NCBI GenBank assembly: GCA_963727245.1
Contig: CAVSFO010000001.1
Location: 558,001 to 622,000, forward strand
Origin: JBKQVT01 sp963727245
GTDB lineage: Bacteria > Planctomycetota > Planctomycetia > Pirellulales > Thermoguttaceae
Length of the DNA stretch: 64,000 nt
Reading direction: 5' to 3'
The translations under genes and the position numbers were made by a program. Below are positions 8,144-17,203 of the stretch, piece after piece. Position 1 is the first letter of the stretch. The number at the start of each line of letters is the position of its first letter. The notes under the pieces were generated by a model. It was not told where the DNA came from. It worked only from the letters and a program-made list of their open reading frames with translations, and made no database searches.

Positions 8144-9634
8144 AACATGGGCAGGTCTATGGTGATTTTCCTCGACCTCCTGCTGGCAGCGGCAGCCGCC
8201 GGTTGCCGGGCGAAGACTCGTGAAGGCAGCACGACCGAAATTCCCCCGGTGCCGGTGAGCCATCCCATCCAACGGGTTGTCACCGACTATGTCGATTTTA
8301 CCGGCCGGACGGATGCCGTCCAGTCGGTCAATATCGTCGCTCGGGTCACCGGCTACCTGGAGCCGCCGCTGTTCAAGGAGGGATCGGAAGTCAAGGCCGG
8401 GGACCTCTTGTTTGTGATCGATCCACGCCCGTACAAGGCGCAGCTTGACCAGGCCAAGAGCCAGGTCAAGCTCACCGAGGAGGAACTCAACCTGGCGAAG
8501 AGCACTCTGGCGCGCTACCAGGACCTCGATAAGACGACGCCCGGCGCCGTCAGCAAACAGGCACTGGACCAGTATAAGGCGGCCGTCGCCGAAGCCGAGG
8601 CCCGCCGGGACGCGCAAACGAAGAGCCTGGAAGTCTACAATTTGAACAAGGAATTTACGGAGGTCACGTCCCCGATCGACGGCCAGGTGAGCCGCTATTA
8701 CCTGACCCGTGGAAATTTGGTCAACCAGGACCAGACGCTTCTGACCACGGTGGTGTCGCTGGACCCGATCTATGCGTATTTTGACATGGATGAGCGCACT
8801 TTGTTGCAAATTCGCAAGGCGGTCTCGGAAGGCAAGATCACGCGGCCGGCCAGCGGAGACCTCCCGGTCCTGCTGGGGTTGGAAAACGAGGACGGCTTCC
8901 CGCATAAAGGAACGATCGATTTCGTCAACAACCAGGTGAACTCCACCACGGGAAGCATCACGATGCGGGGCGTATTCGACAACCCCAGGCTGATGCCCGA
9001 CGCCAAGGCTCCCAGTGCGGCGGCACCGCAGGCTTCGTCCCCGGCAAAGACTTCCGCGTCCACGGCGCCGTCTCCGGAGAAGATTCCCACACCGAAGGCA
9101 TCTTCCTCGGGAAAAGCCTCCGCGTCGAAGGGATCGTCTCCCGCCAAGGCCTCCGCACCGAAGGCATCGCCTCCCGGAAAAACTCCCGCGTCGAAGGCAT
9201 CGTCGCCGGGAAAGACATCCCCTCCGGACGCCCTGGACACTCGGCGCTATGTTCCCCGGCTATTTTCACCCGGCATGTTTGTGCGTATCCGGCTGCCGAT
9301 CGGCCAGCCGCACCCTGCGCTGCTGATCATCGATCGGGCCATTCAGTCAGACCAGGGACTCAAGTACGTTTACGTGCTCGACGCGAAGAACAGGGCCCAG
9401 AGCCGCAGCATCAAGACGGGCCCCTTGCAGGAAGACGGCCTCCGCGTGGTGGAGGGGGACATCAAGCCCGACGATTGGGTCGTCGTGGGCGGGATCCAGC
9501 AGGTGCGGGCCCAAGGGGAAGTGAAGCCGGACCCGAGGACGATGCCGTCGCTTGGCGGGCCACCCGAGGCGGCGCCGCCAACGGCCGCCAGAGCCAAGCC
9601 CGGTCCAGCCGCGGCCGGAAAACCCAAGGATTGA
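8141..9634 (+). CDS. RND efflux periplasmic adaptor (membrane fusion protein), lipoprotein
   Basis: 497 residues from ATG 8141. A lipoprotein signal ends in LLLAAAAAGC, so the mature N-terminus is probably a lipidated Cys. HlyD/AcrA features follow in order: beta-barrel/lipoyl entry (VDFTGRTDAVQSVNIVARVT, YLEPPLFKEGSEVKAGDLLF, VIDPRPYKAQL), a coiled-coil hairpin, and the returning lipoyl half (TEVTSPIDGQVSRYYLTRGN). In the C-terminal barrel an unusual insertion of about 75 Ala/Ser/Pro/Lys residues (codons about 9001-9235) separates the MRGVFDNPRLMP strand from RLFSPGMFVRIRLPIG. It links the inner-membrane pumps that follow to an outer-membrane factor. Longer in-frame starts exist but would precede the signal peptide. 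Confidence 0.88.
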   Translation: MNMGRSMVIFLDLLLAAAAAGCRAKTREGSTTEIPPVPVSHPIQRVVTDYVDFTGRTDAVQSVNIVARVTGYLEPPLFKEGSEVKAGDLLFVIDPRPYKAQLDQAKSQVKLTEEELNLAKSTLARYQDLDKTTPGAVSKQALDQYKAAVAEAEARRDAQTKSLEVYNLNKEFTEVTSPIDGQVSRYYLTRGNLVNQDQTLLTTVVSLDPIYAYFDMDERTLLQIRKAVSEGKITRPASGDLPVLLGLENEDGFPHKGTIDFVNNQVNSTTGSITMRGVFDNPRLMPDAKAPSAAAPQASSPAKTSASTAPSPEKIPTPKASSSGKASASKGSSPAKASAPKASPPGKTPASKASSPGKTSPPDALDTRRYVPRLFSPGMFVRIRLPIGQPHPALLIIDRAIQSDQGLKYVYVLDAKNRAQSRSIKTGPLQEDGLRVVEGDIKPDDWVVVGGIQQVRAQGEVKPDPRTMPSLGGPPEAAPPTAARAKPGPAAAGKPKD

Positions 9635-9644
9635 AGCGGCCTTC

Positions 9645-12600
9645 ATGATCTCGCGATTCTTTATCGACCGCCCGATCTTCGCGACGGTGCTCTCGGTGGT
9701 CATCACCTTGATCGGCGGGATCGCGCTCTGTTTCCTGCCGGTGGCGCAGTACCCGCGCATCACGCCCCCCGGCGTGAACATCTCGATCAGCTATCCCGGC
9801 GCCAGCGCCCAAGTCGTGGCGGACACGGTAGCCGCGCCCATCGAGCAACAGGTCAACGGCGTCGAGGGCATGCTGTACATGTCGTCGCAATCGGGCAACG
9901 ACGGCACGTACTCCTTGACGGTCACCTTCGATATCGGCACCGATCTGAACGCGGCGGTGGTCAAAGTGCAGAACCGCGTGGCGCTGGCCATGCCGCAGTT
10001 GCCGACCGAGGTGCAAAACCAGGGAATCACGATCCGCAAGAAGACGCCCGACATCCTCATGATCGTGAACTTCTTCTCTCGGGACGGCCGCTACAACAAT
10101 ATCTACCTCAGCAACTACGCCACCATCCACGTCCGCGACGAACTCTTGCGCGTGCCCGGGGTGTCCGACATCACCTACCAGGGGCAACGCGACTACAGCA
10201 TCCGTTGCTGGCTCGACCCGCAGAGGATGGCGGCCTGCAACATCACCGCCGTGGACGTTGCCAACGCGATCCGCAACCAGAACCTGGATGCGCCGGCGGG
10301 TTGGATCGGCGCCCCGCCCACCGACGCGGGCCAGGCCTTCGAGCTGCCCATCGACACCTTGGGCCGGCTCAACACGCCGGAGCAGTTCGGCGACATCATC
10401 GTCAAGGTCAGCATGAGCGCCTTGCCGCCGTTTTTCCGCACCGCCATGGCGCCGCCCCAAGGCAATTTCGGCTTGCCGAATTTCTTCGCTGCCGCATCCG
10501 CCGCCAGTTCGTCGGATGGGACGACCAGCGATGGAACGACGAGCACGTCTACGACCGGCTCGCTGACAACGACGAGCCAGTCCGCGTCGAGCACAACCAC
10601 CGGCGGCGCCGCCACGGGCGGCGGCGCGAGCACCGGCGGCGGTGCAACCTCGGGCGGCGGCGCAACCACCGGTGGCGGCGGGAGCACGGGCGGTGCGGCC
10701 ACGGGCGGCGCGGGAGCTGCCTCGACAACCGGCGCCACAACCGGCGGAAATGGGCCCACCGCCCCCATCGGGACCAATAACGCCGTAACGCGGGACCGCG
10801 GGCCGGGCCAGCCCTCCTTCGGCGTCGTCCGCCTTCGGGACGTGGCCCGCATCGAGCTGGGCGCGCAAAATTACAACCAATCGTGCAGCTTTGACGGCCG
10901 GCCGGCCGTGGGGCTCAGCGTCTATCAGAAGCCCGACACCAACGCCCTGGAGGTGGCCGACGCCGTGCGCACGAAGATGAGGGAACTGCAAACGCGCTTC
11001 CCGGACGGACTGGACTATGACATCGGCTACGATACGACGCCCTACATCCGCGAATCGGTCCAGGACGTGGAGACCACGATGTTGGCGGCCGTGGCCCTGG
11101 TGGGTTTGGTGGTGCTGATCTTCCTCCAGGACTGGAAAGCCATGATCCTGCCGATGATCGACGTGCCCGTGTCCATCATCGGCACGTTCGCCGTCATGAA
11201 AGTGATGAACTTCAGTTTGAACAACATCTCGCTCTTCGGACTGGTGCTCACGATCGGCATTGTCGTGGACGACGCCATCGTGGTGCTGGAAAACATCGAG
11301 CGGATGCTCGCCCGCGGCCACAACGTTCGCACGGCGACCATCAAGGCCATGGAGGAAGTCACCGGACCGATCATCGCGGTGGCCTTGGTGCTGTGCGCGG
11401 TTTTCGTGCCCTGCGCGTTTCTCAGCGGCATTACCGGCCAATTTTTCCGGCAGTTCGCCTTGACGATTTCCGTCTCGACGGTCATCTCCGCCATCAATGC
11501 CGTTACCATGACCCCGTCGCGAGCGGTCCTGCTCTTCAAGACCGAAGCGGGGCGCGCGGGGCACCAGCACCGCCGGGAGGCGTTGCCGTGGTGGATCTTC
11601 GGCGTCGCGGGCGGACTGCTCGCCGTTTGGTTGGCGCAAAGGTATCTGCCTGCCACAGCGAAGGGCGCCGCCGGTGATGCGGCGTGGCGGTCTTGGGTCA
11701 TAACGGCCGTCTTCTTCATTCCCGGCGCCCTTTGCGGCGGCGCCGCCGGCTGGCTGGTGATCGGCCGCGTGAACCCCGTGCTCGGCTGGTTGTTTGGGAA
11801 GTTCAACCACTACTTCGATCGGATGTCCTCGGGCTACGCTTCCTCAGTCGGCCGCTTGTTGCGCATCAGCATGGTCGTGCTGGCGGTCTACGGCGGTTTG
11901 ATCGCCCTGACCTACTGGGAGTTTCAACGGGCGCCGACCGGATTCATTCCGCAACAGGACCAAGGCCGGCTGATCGCCAACATTCAACTCCCCGACTCGG
12001 CGTCTTTAGAGCGGACCGAAGCGGTCGTAGCCAAGATTGAAAAGATCGCGCACGATACGCCCGGCATAGCGCACACGGTCGCCTTTGCGGGCAGTTCGTT
12101 CCTGTTGCAGGCGAACAGCTCGAATTTTGCCTCGATGTTCATCGTCCTTGCCCCCTTCGACCAGCGGCAAAAACCGGAGCTGCGTGACACGGCGATCATG
12201 AACAGCCTCAGCAAGGCCTGTGCCGAGAACGTCCGCGAGGCCCAGTTCACAGTGCTCGGCGCCTCTGCGATCCCGGGCCTGGGTGTCGCCGGCGGATTCA
12301 AGTTCATCGTCGAGGACCGTGGCGATCTGGGCGTGGTGGCCTTGCAGCAGCAGACCGACAACCTGATCCAGAAATTGCGGAAGGTTCCCGGCCTTAGCCG
12401 GGTGACGACCCAGTTCCGTTCCCAAACACCGCAGCTCTTCTTGGACATCGACCGGGACAAGGTCGCATCGCTGGGTGTGTCCTTGGACGACGTGAATCAG
12501 ACGCTGGATATGTTCATGGGCTCGCTCTACGTCAACAGTTTCAACGATTTCGGCCGCCATTGGCAGGTCACGGTGCAAGCCGACGGCAGCTATCGCAACC

Positions 12601-13622
12601 GGGTGGAAGACCTCAACCTGTTCCAGGTGCGAAACCAATTCGGGCAGATGGTCCTCCTGGGCACCCTGGTCCACGTGCGGGAGATTGTCGGCCCCATCGC
12701 CGTCCCGCGTTATAACCGTTACACAGCGGCCTCGGTCAGCGGCAACATCAAGACCGGCTACAGCACGGGCGATGCGATCAAGACCATCGACAAAATGGCG
12801 GCCGAAACCCTGCCCCTTTCCATGAACGCGGACTGGACCGAGCTGATGTTTATTCAGAAGCGCGCGGGCAACGCATCGATCTACGTCTTCTTCCTGGCCA
12901 TCGTCAGCGTCTTCCTCGCCCTCTCGGCGCTCTACGAGAGCTGGTCGCTGCCGCTGGCGGTCATCCTGGTCGTGCCGTTGTGCTTGCTCTGTTCCGTGGC
13001 CGGCGTTCTGTTCACCGACCGGGACGTCAATATCTTCGTGCAGATCGGCCTGGTCGTGCTGGTCGGGCTGGCCTGCAAGAATGCCATCCTCGTGGTCGAG
13101 TACGCCAAGCAGTTGCACCGCGAAGGCCGCTCGGCGTTCGAGGCCACCAAGGAAGCCTCGCGTTTGCGGCTGCGGCCGATCCTCATGACCTCGTTCGCCT
13201 TCATCTTCGGAGTCATTCCTTTGATGATCGCTTCGGGGGCCGGGGCGGAGATGCGCCGCTCGCTGGGGATCGCCGTCTTCAGCGGCATGTTCGGCGTGAC
13301 CCTGTTCGGCATCTTCCTGACGCCGGTGTTCTTCTACGTCATTATCGGGGTGGGCGAGTCCCGCCTGCTGGCTTCCACTGCATCCCGGCGGCTTGTCTCC
13401 TGCTTCCTGGGAGGTTTCCTCGGGTTGGCCGGCGGCTTCTTGCTGGGAAAACTCGGCGTCGTCCTTCTTCCCTGGGCAGCCGTGGTCGGCGCTGCGGCCG
13501 GCGTGCTCGTGGTGCTGGCGATCCTGGAGATTCAGCGGAGAATAACCACCGTGGCCGACTCCGCTCCCATCCCCGCTGCTCCCCCGCCCCCCGCTCAGTC
13601 CGATGGAGGATCGCAACCATGA
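9645..13622 (+). CDS. RND multidrug efflux permease, HAE1 family (first of two)
   Basis: 1,325 residues, against about 1,030-1,050 for AcrB. The start MISRFFIDRPIFATVLSVVI and the motifs GGIALCFLPVAQYPRITPP, GIVVDDAIVVLENIERML and PTGFIPQQDQG are diagnostic of HAE1-type proton-driven exporters of the inner membrane. Extra sequence accounts for the length: a Gly/Thr/Ser/Ala-rich stretch of about 95 residues (codons about 10490-10790) in the porter region before VVRLRDVARIELGAQNYNQS; an added pair of hydrophobic segments near 11580-11790; and a C-terminal extension with two more hydrophobic segments. The gene starts 10 bases after the adaptor and overlaps the next permease by ATGA, so the three form one operon. 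Confidence 0.92.
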   Translation: MISRFFIDRPIFATVLSVVITLIGGIALCFLPVAQYPRITPPGVNISISYPGASAQVVADTVAAPIEQQVNGVEGMLYMSSQSGNDGTYSLTVTFDIGTDLNAAVVKVQNRVALAMPQLPTEVQNQGITIRKKTPDILMIVNFFSRDGRYNNIYLSNYATIHVRDELLRVPGVSDITYQGQRDYSIRCWLDPQRMAACNITAVDVANAIRNQNLDAPAGWIGAPPTDAGQAFELPIDTLGRLNTPEQFGDIIVKVSMSALPPFFRTAMAPPQGNFGLPNFFAAASAASSSDGTTSDGTTSTSTTGSLTTTSQSASSTTTGGAATGGGASTGGGATSGGGATTGGGGSTGGAATGGAGAASTTGATTGGNGPTAPIGTNNAVTRDRGPGQPSFGVVRLRDVARIELGAQNYNQSCSFDGRPAVGLSVYQKPDTNALEVADAVRTKMRELQTRFPDGLDYDIGYDTTPYIRESVQDVETTMLAAVALVGLVVLIFLQDWKAMILPMIDVPVSIIGTFAVMKVMNFSLNNISLFGLVLTIGIVVDDAIVVLENIERMLARGHNVRTATIKAMEEVTGPIIAVALVLCAVFVPCAFLSGITGQFFRQFALTISVSTVISAINAVTMTPSRAVLLFKTEAGRAGHQHRREALPWWIFGVAGGLLAVWLAQRYLPATAKGAAGDAAWRSWVITAVFFIPGALCGGAAGWLVIGRVNPVLGWLFGKFNHYFDRMSSGYASSVGRLLRISMVVLAVYGGLIALTYWEFQRAPTGFIPQQDQGRLIANIQLPDSASLERTEAVVAKIEKIAHDTPGIAHTVAFAGSSFLLQANSSNFASMFIVLAPFDQRQKPELRDTAIMNSLSKACAENVREAQFTVLGASAIPGLGVAGGFKFIVEDRGDLGVVALQQQTDNLIQKLRKVPGLSRVTTQFRSQTPQLFLDIDRDKVASLGVSLDDVNQTLDMFMGSLYVNSFNDFGRHWQVTVQADGSYRNRVEDLNLFQVRNQFGQMVLLGTLVHVREIVGPIAVPRYNRYTAASVSGNIKTGYSTGDAIKTIDKMAAETLPLSMNADWTELMFIQKRAGNASIYVFFLAIVSVFLALSALYESWSLPLAVILVVPLCLLCSVAGVLFTDRDVNIFVQIGLVVLVGLACKNAILVVEYAKQLHREGRSAFEATKEASRLRLRPILMTSFAFIFGVIPLMIASGAGAEMRRSLGIAVFSGMFGVTLFGIFLTPVFFYVIIGVGESRLLASTASRRLVSCFLGGFLGLAGGFLLGKLGVVLLPWAAVVGAAAGVLVVLAILEIQRRITTVADSAPIPAAPPPPAQSDGGSQP

Positions 13623-16600
13623 TCCGCTTCTTCGTCGATCGTCCCATCTTCTCGACGGTGATCTCCGTCGTTTTCGTGCTGGCGGGCGGAGTGGCCGTGT
13701 TCACCTTGCCCGTGGCCCAGTACCCCGAGGTCACGCCACCGACCGTGCTCGTGACGGCCCTCTATCCCGGCGCCAACGCCTTGACCGTGCAAGACACCGT
13801 GGCGGCGCCGATCGAGGAACAAGTCAGCGGCGTCGAGGGCATGGCCTACATGTCGTCGCGCTCGACCAACGACGGCGCCTACAACCTGACGGTGACGTTC
13901 AATCTCGGCATGGACTCGGACATGGCCCAGGTGCTGGTGCAGAACCGCGTGTCGCTGGCGCTGCCCGTTATCCCGTTGTTGGTGCAGAACGAGGGCATCA
14001 ATGTCAAGAAGATGTCGCCGAACACGCTGATGATCGTGAACCTGATTTCGCCCAAGGGCAAATACGACGACCTTTGGCTGAGCAACTATGCCACGAATAA
14101 CGTCAGGGACGAGCTGGGCCGGCTCCCCGGCGTCGCCGGCATAACCTACCTCGGTCAGCGCGATTACAGCCTGCGCGCCTGGTTGGACGCCAACAAGATG
14201 GCGGCGCTCGGCCTGAGCGGCGTGGACGTGGTCACGGCCATCAGCCAGCAGAACGTCCAGGTCGCCGCCGGACAAATCGGCCAGCAGCCGGTCCCTAAGG
14301 GCCAGCAATTCCAGTTGACCATCAACACGCTGGGGCGGCTCATCGACCCGGAACAGTTCGCCAACATTATCGTCAAGACCGATGTGAACGGCCCGCAGGG
14401 ACCGGCGGCCGCGGGCTCGACGTCCGCTCCAGCAGGGCAGGGCAGTTCCACGAGCACGGGCGCGTCGGCAACCCCGGTTACGGGCATCGTGCGGCTGCAC
14501 AACGTGGCGCGCGTCGAACAGGGATCGCAACAATACGACCAATCCTGCACGTTGGACAGCCAGCCGTCGGTGGCGCTGTGTATCTACCAGCTTCCCGGCT
14601 CCAACGCCCTGGAAACGGCCGCCGGCGTGTATGCGAAGATGAAGGACCTGAAGACGCGCTTTCCCGAGGGCTTGGAGTATAAAATCGTCTATGACACCAC
14701 GCCTTTCATCCAGGAGTCCGTCAACGAAGTCTTCTACACCCTGCGCAACGCGGTCCTCCTGGTGGCCATCGTCGTCCTGGTGTTTCTCCAGGACTGGAAG
14801 GCCATGATCCTGCCCATGATCGACGTGCCGGTCTCCTTGATCGGCACCTTCGCCATCATGGCGGCGATGGGTTTCACGCTCAACAACCTGACGTTGTTCG
14901 GCCTCGTGCTGGCCATCGGCATCGTCGTGGACGATGCCATCGTGGTGCTGGAGAACATCGAGCGGCTGATTGCCACCGGACTGGATGCCCGCACCGCGAC
15001 CCTCAAGGCGATGGACGAAATCACCGGTCCCGTGCTGGCCATCACCCTGGTGCTCAGCTCGGTGTTCATTCCCTGCTGCTTCCTGGGAGGCGTCAGCGGG
15101 CAGTTCTTCCGCCAGTTCGCGGTGACGATCTCGGTCTCGACCATCATCTCGGCCGTCAATGCCCTGACCATGACCCCCTCCCGTGCCGTGGTGATCTTCA
15201 GGACCGAGGAGGGAAAGGAAGGCGGACACCGCCGCGAAGCGGTGCCCTGGTGGCTCTTCGGCATCTTGGGCGGCGTCTTCACCTATTACGCCGTGCCGCA
15301 CGTCCTTGCCGGCCGGCTCGATCTGGGTGCCGCGTTGCGCGGGCAAAGCAACCCGCTGCCGAGCTGGCTGATCGGGACTATCGTAGGCGCAGTCTACAGC
15401 CTGCCCGGCGCGCTGGCGGGCGGGGTGTTGGGCTGGTTTATCATCCGGCCCGTCAACGCCGTGCTGGGCTTCCTGTTCGGAGGCTTCAACCGCTGGTTCG
15501 ACTGGATGACCACACTCTACGGCCGCACCGTCGGCCGCACGCTGCGCCTGAGCACCATGGTGCTGGTGATCTACGCCGGGCTGCTCGGCATGACGTACTG
15601 GCAGTTCCAGCGCACGCCCACGGGCTTCATTCCCCAACAGGACAAGGGGTATCTGGTGCTCAACGTGCAGTTGCCCGATTCCGCCTCCGTCGAGCGCACG
15701 CAGCGCGTGATGGCCCATATCGAACGGTTGGCTCACGAGATGCCGGGCGTGGCGCACACCGTGGGCCTTTCCGGCCAGTCGTTGATCCTCAACGCCAACG
15801 CGCCCAACCTGGGCTCGATGTACATCCTGCTCAAGCCGTTCGACGAGCGGCATGACCCGAAGTTGCGGGCCGACGCGATCGCCAAGTCGCTGCAAGATCG
15901 CTGCCACGAGGAAGTGCGGGGGGCGACGGTCGCGGCCTTCGGCGCCCCGCCCATCGACGGCTTGGGCACGACCGGCGGCTTCAAGCTGATCGTCGAGGAC
16001 CGCGGCAATCTGGGCCTCGATCAATTGCAGCGCTTCAGCGACAAGATCGTCACGGAGGGGAACAAAAACGAGGGACTGACGGACCTTTTCAACAGTTCCG
16101 GGGCCAACACGCCCTGGCTCTACCTGGACATCGACCGCACCAAGTGCCAGTTTCACGGCCTGCAGCCCAGCGACGTCTTCAACACGTTGCAGATCTACTT
16201 GGGCTCCTACTACGTGAACAACTTCAATCGCTACGGCAGGACCTGGCAGGTGAACATCCAGGCCGCCCCGCAATTCCGCCGCGACGTGTCGGCCATCCGG
16301 CAACTTCAGGTGCGCAACAGCCTGGGGGAAATGGTCCGCCTGGGCACGCTCCTGGACGTCCGCGACACGAGCGGCCCGGTGATGATCATGCGCTACAACA
16401 TGTACTCGGCGGCGGCCGTCAACGCCGACGCCGCCCCGGGCACGAGTTCCGGCCAGGCGGTTTCCATCATGCAGGATATCGCCGATGAGGTGCTGCCGCC
16501 GTCGATGGCCACCGAGTGGACCGACCTGGCGTTCTTGCAGCTCCAGGCGGGAAACTCGGCGATGTACTTCTTCTTCCTGGCGGTGGTCTTCGTGTTCCTG

Positions 16601-17131
16601 GTGCTGGCGGCCCAGTACGAAAGCTGGCGACTCCCCCTGGCCGTCATCCTCGTCGTGCCGATGTGCCTATTCTGCTCGGTGCTGGGCTTGCAGGCGGCCG
16701 GCATGGAAATCAACATCTTTACGCAGATCGGGTTCGTGGTCCTGGTCGGCCTGGCGAGCAAAAACGCCATCCTCATCGTCGAGTTCGCCAAGCAACAACA
16801 GGAAATGGGAGTGCCACGCCGGCAGGCAACGCTGGAGGCGTGCCGCTTGAGGCTGCGGCCCATCTTGATGACGTCCTTCGCGTTCATTCTCGGCGTCGTG
16901 CCGCTGGTGATCGCCCAGGGCGCCGGCGCAGAGATGCGCAGGGCCCTGGGCGCCGCCGTATTCAGCGGCATGCTCGGCGTGACGTTCTTCGGCATCTTCC
17001 TGACGCCGGTCTTCTACTTCGTCATTCAGTGGTTCTCCGAGAAACCCGCCGCAGCGACGGCGGCCACCGCGGCTCCCGACCCGAACGTTGACGGGGCGCA
17101 ACCCGGACAGGGAAAAGATATTGCCGGCTAA
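13619..17131 (+). CDS. RND multidrug efflux permease, HAE1 family (second of two)
   Basis: 1,170 residues beginning MIRFFVDRPIFSTVISVVFV. It shows the same family motifs (AVFTLPVAQYPEVTPP, GIVVDDAIVVLENIERLI, PTGFIPQQDKGYLVLNVQLP). It is clearly paralogous to the upstream permease and shares the extra hydrophobic pair between the two halves (HRREAVPWWLFGILGG onward). It has only a short Ala/Ser/Gly linker where the first copy carries the long low-complexity insert. The ATG overlaps the upstream stop (ATGA). A tandem pair suggests either a heteromeric pump, as in MdtBC, or two pumps sharing one adaptor and outer-membrane factor. Confidence 0.92.
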   Translation: MIRFFVDRPIFSTVISVVFVLAGGVAVFTLPVAQYPEVTPPTVLVTALYPGANALTVQDTVAAPIEEQVSGVEGMAYMSSRSTNDGAYNLTVTFNLGMDSDMAQVLVQNRVSLALPVIPLLVQNEGINVKKMSPNTLMIVNLISPKGKYDDLWLSNYATNNVRDELGRLPGVAGITYLGQRDYSLRAWLDANKMAALGLSGVDVVTAISQQNVQVAAGQIGQQPVPKGQQFQLTINTLGRLIDPEQFANIIVKTDVNGPQGPAAAGSTSAPAGQGSSTSTGASATPVTGIVRLHNVARVEQGSQQYDQSCTLDSQPSVALCIYQLPGSNALETAAGVYAKMKDLKTRFPEGLEYKIVYDTTPFIQESVNEVFYTLRNAVLLVAIVVLVFLQDWKAMILPMIDVPVSLIGTFAIMAAMGFTLNNLTLFGLVLAIGIVVDDAIVVLENIERLIATGLDARTATLKAMDEITGPVLAITLVLSSVFIPCCFLGGVSGQFFRQFAVTISVSTIISAVNALTMTPSRAVVIFRTEEGKEGGHRREAVPWWLFGILGGVFTYYAVPHVLAGRLDLGAALRGQSNPLPSWLIGTIVGAVYSLPGALAGGVLGWFIIRPVNAVLGFLFGGFNRWFDWMTTLYGRTVGRTLRLSTMVLVIYAGLLGMTYWQFQRTPTGFIPQQDKGYLVLNVQLPDSASVERTQRVMAHIERLAHEMPGVAHTVGLSGQSLILNANAPNLGSMYILLKPFDERHDPKLRADAIAKSLQDRCHEEVRGATVAAFGAPPIDGLGTTGGFKLIVEDRGNLGLDQLQRFSDKIVTEGNKNEGLTDLFNSSGANTPWLYLDIDRTKCQFHGLQPSDVFNTLQIYLGSYYVNNFNRYGRTWQVNIQAAPQFRRDVSAIRQLQVRNSLGEMVRLGTLLDVRDTSGPVMIMRYNMYSAAAVNADAAPGTSSGQAVSIMQDIADEVLPPSMATEWTDLAFLQLQAGNSAMYFFFLAVVFVFLVLAAQYESWRLPLAVILVVPMCLFCSVLGLQAAGMEINIFTQIGFVVLVGLASKNAILIVEFAKQQQEMGVPRRQATLEACRLRLRPILMTSFAFILGVVPLVIAQGAGAEMRRALGAAVFSGMLGVTFFGIFLTPVFYFVIQWFSEKPAAATAATAAPDPNVDGAQPGQGKDIAG

Positions 17132-17203
17132 CCCCCGCGCCTCTGCGTCTCCGCGCGAGACCTGCTTGTGGCGCGATGGACCCGGAGTTCGCAAACGGCC
17201 ACC

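Noticed and set aside
9001..9235. Assembly chimera as the explanation for the adaptor insert
   Set aside because: The reading frame stays open through the whole insert and both flanks belong to the same adaptor fold, so a genuine insertion is simpler.
9462..11810. 782-codon minus-strand open frame opposite the first RND permease
   Set aside because: It is antisense to a gene with clear family motifs. Its His/Arg/Gly-rich translation is typical of a high-GC shadow frame.
13595..16303. 902-codon minus-strand open frame opposite the second RND permease
   Set aside because: Same reason: shadow of a well-supported gene, no start signal and no domain.
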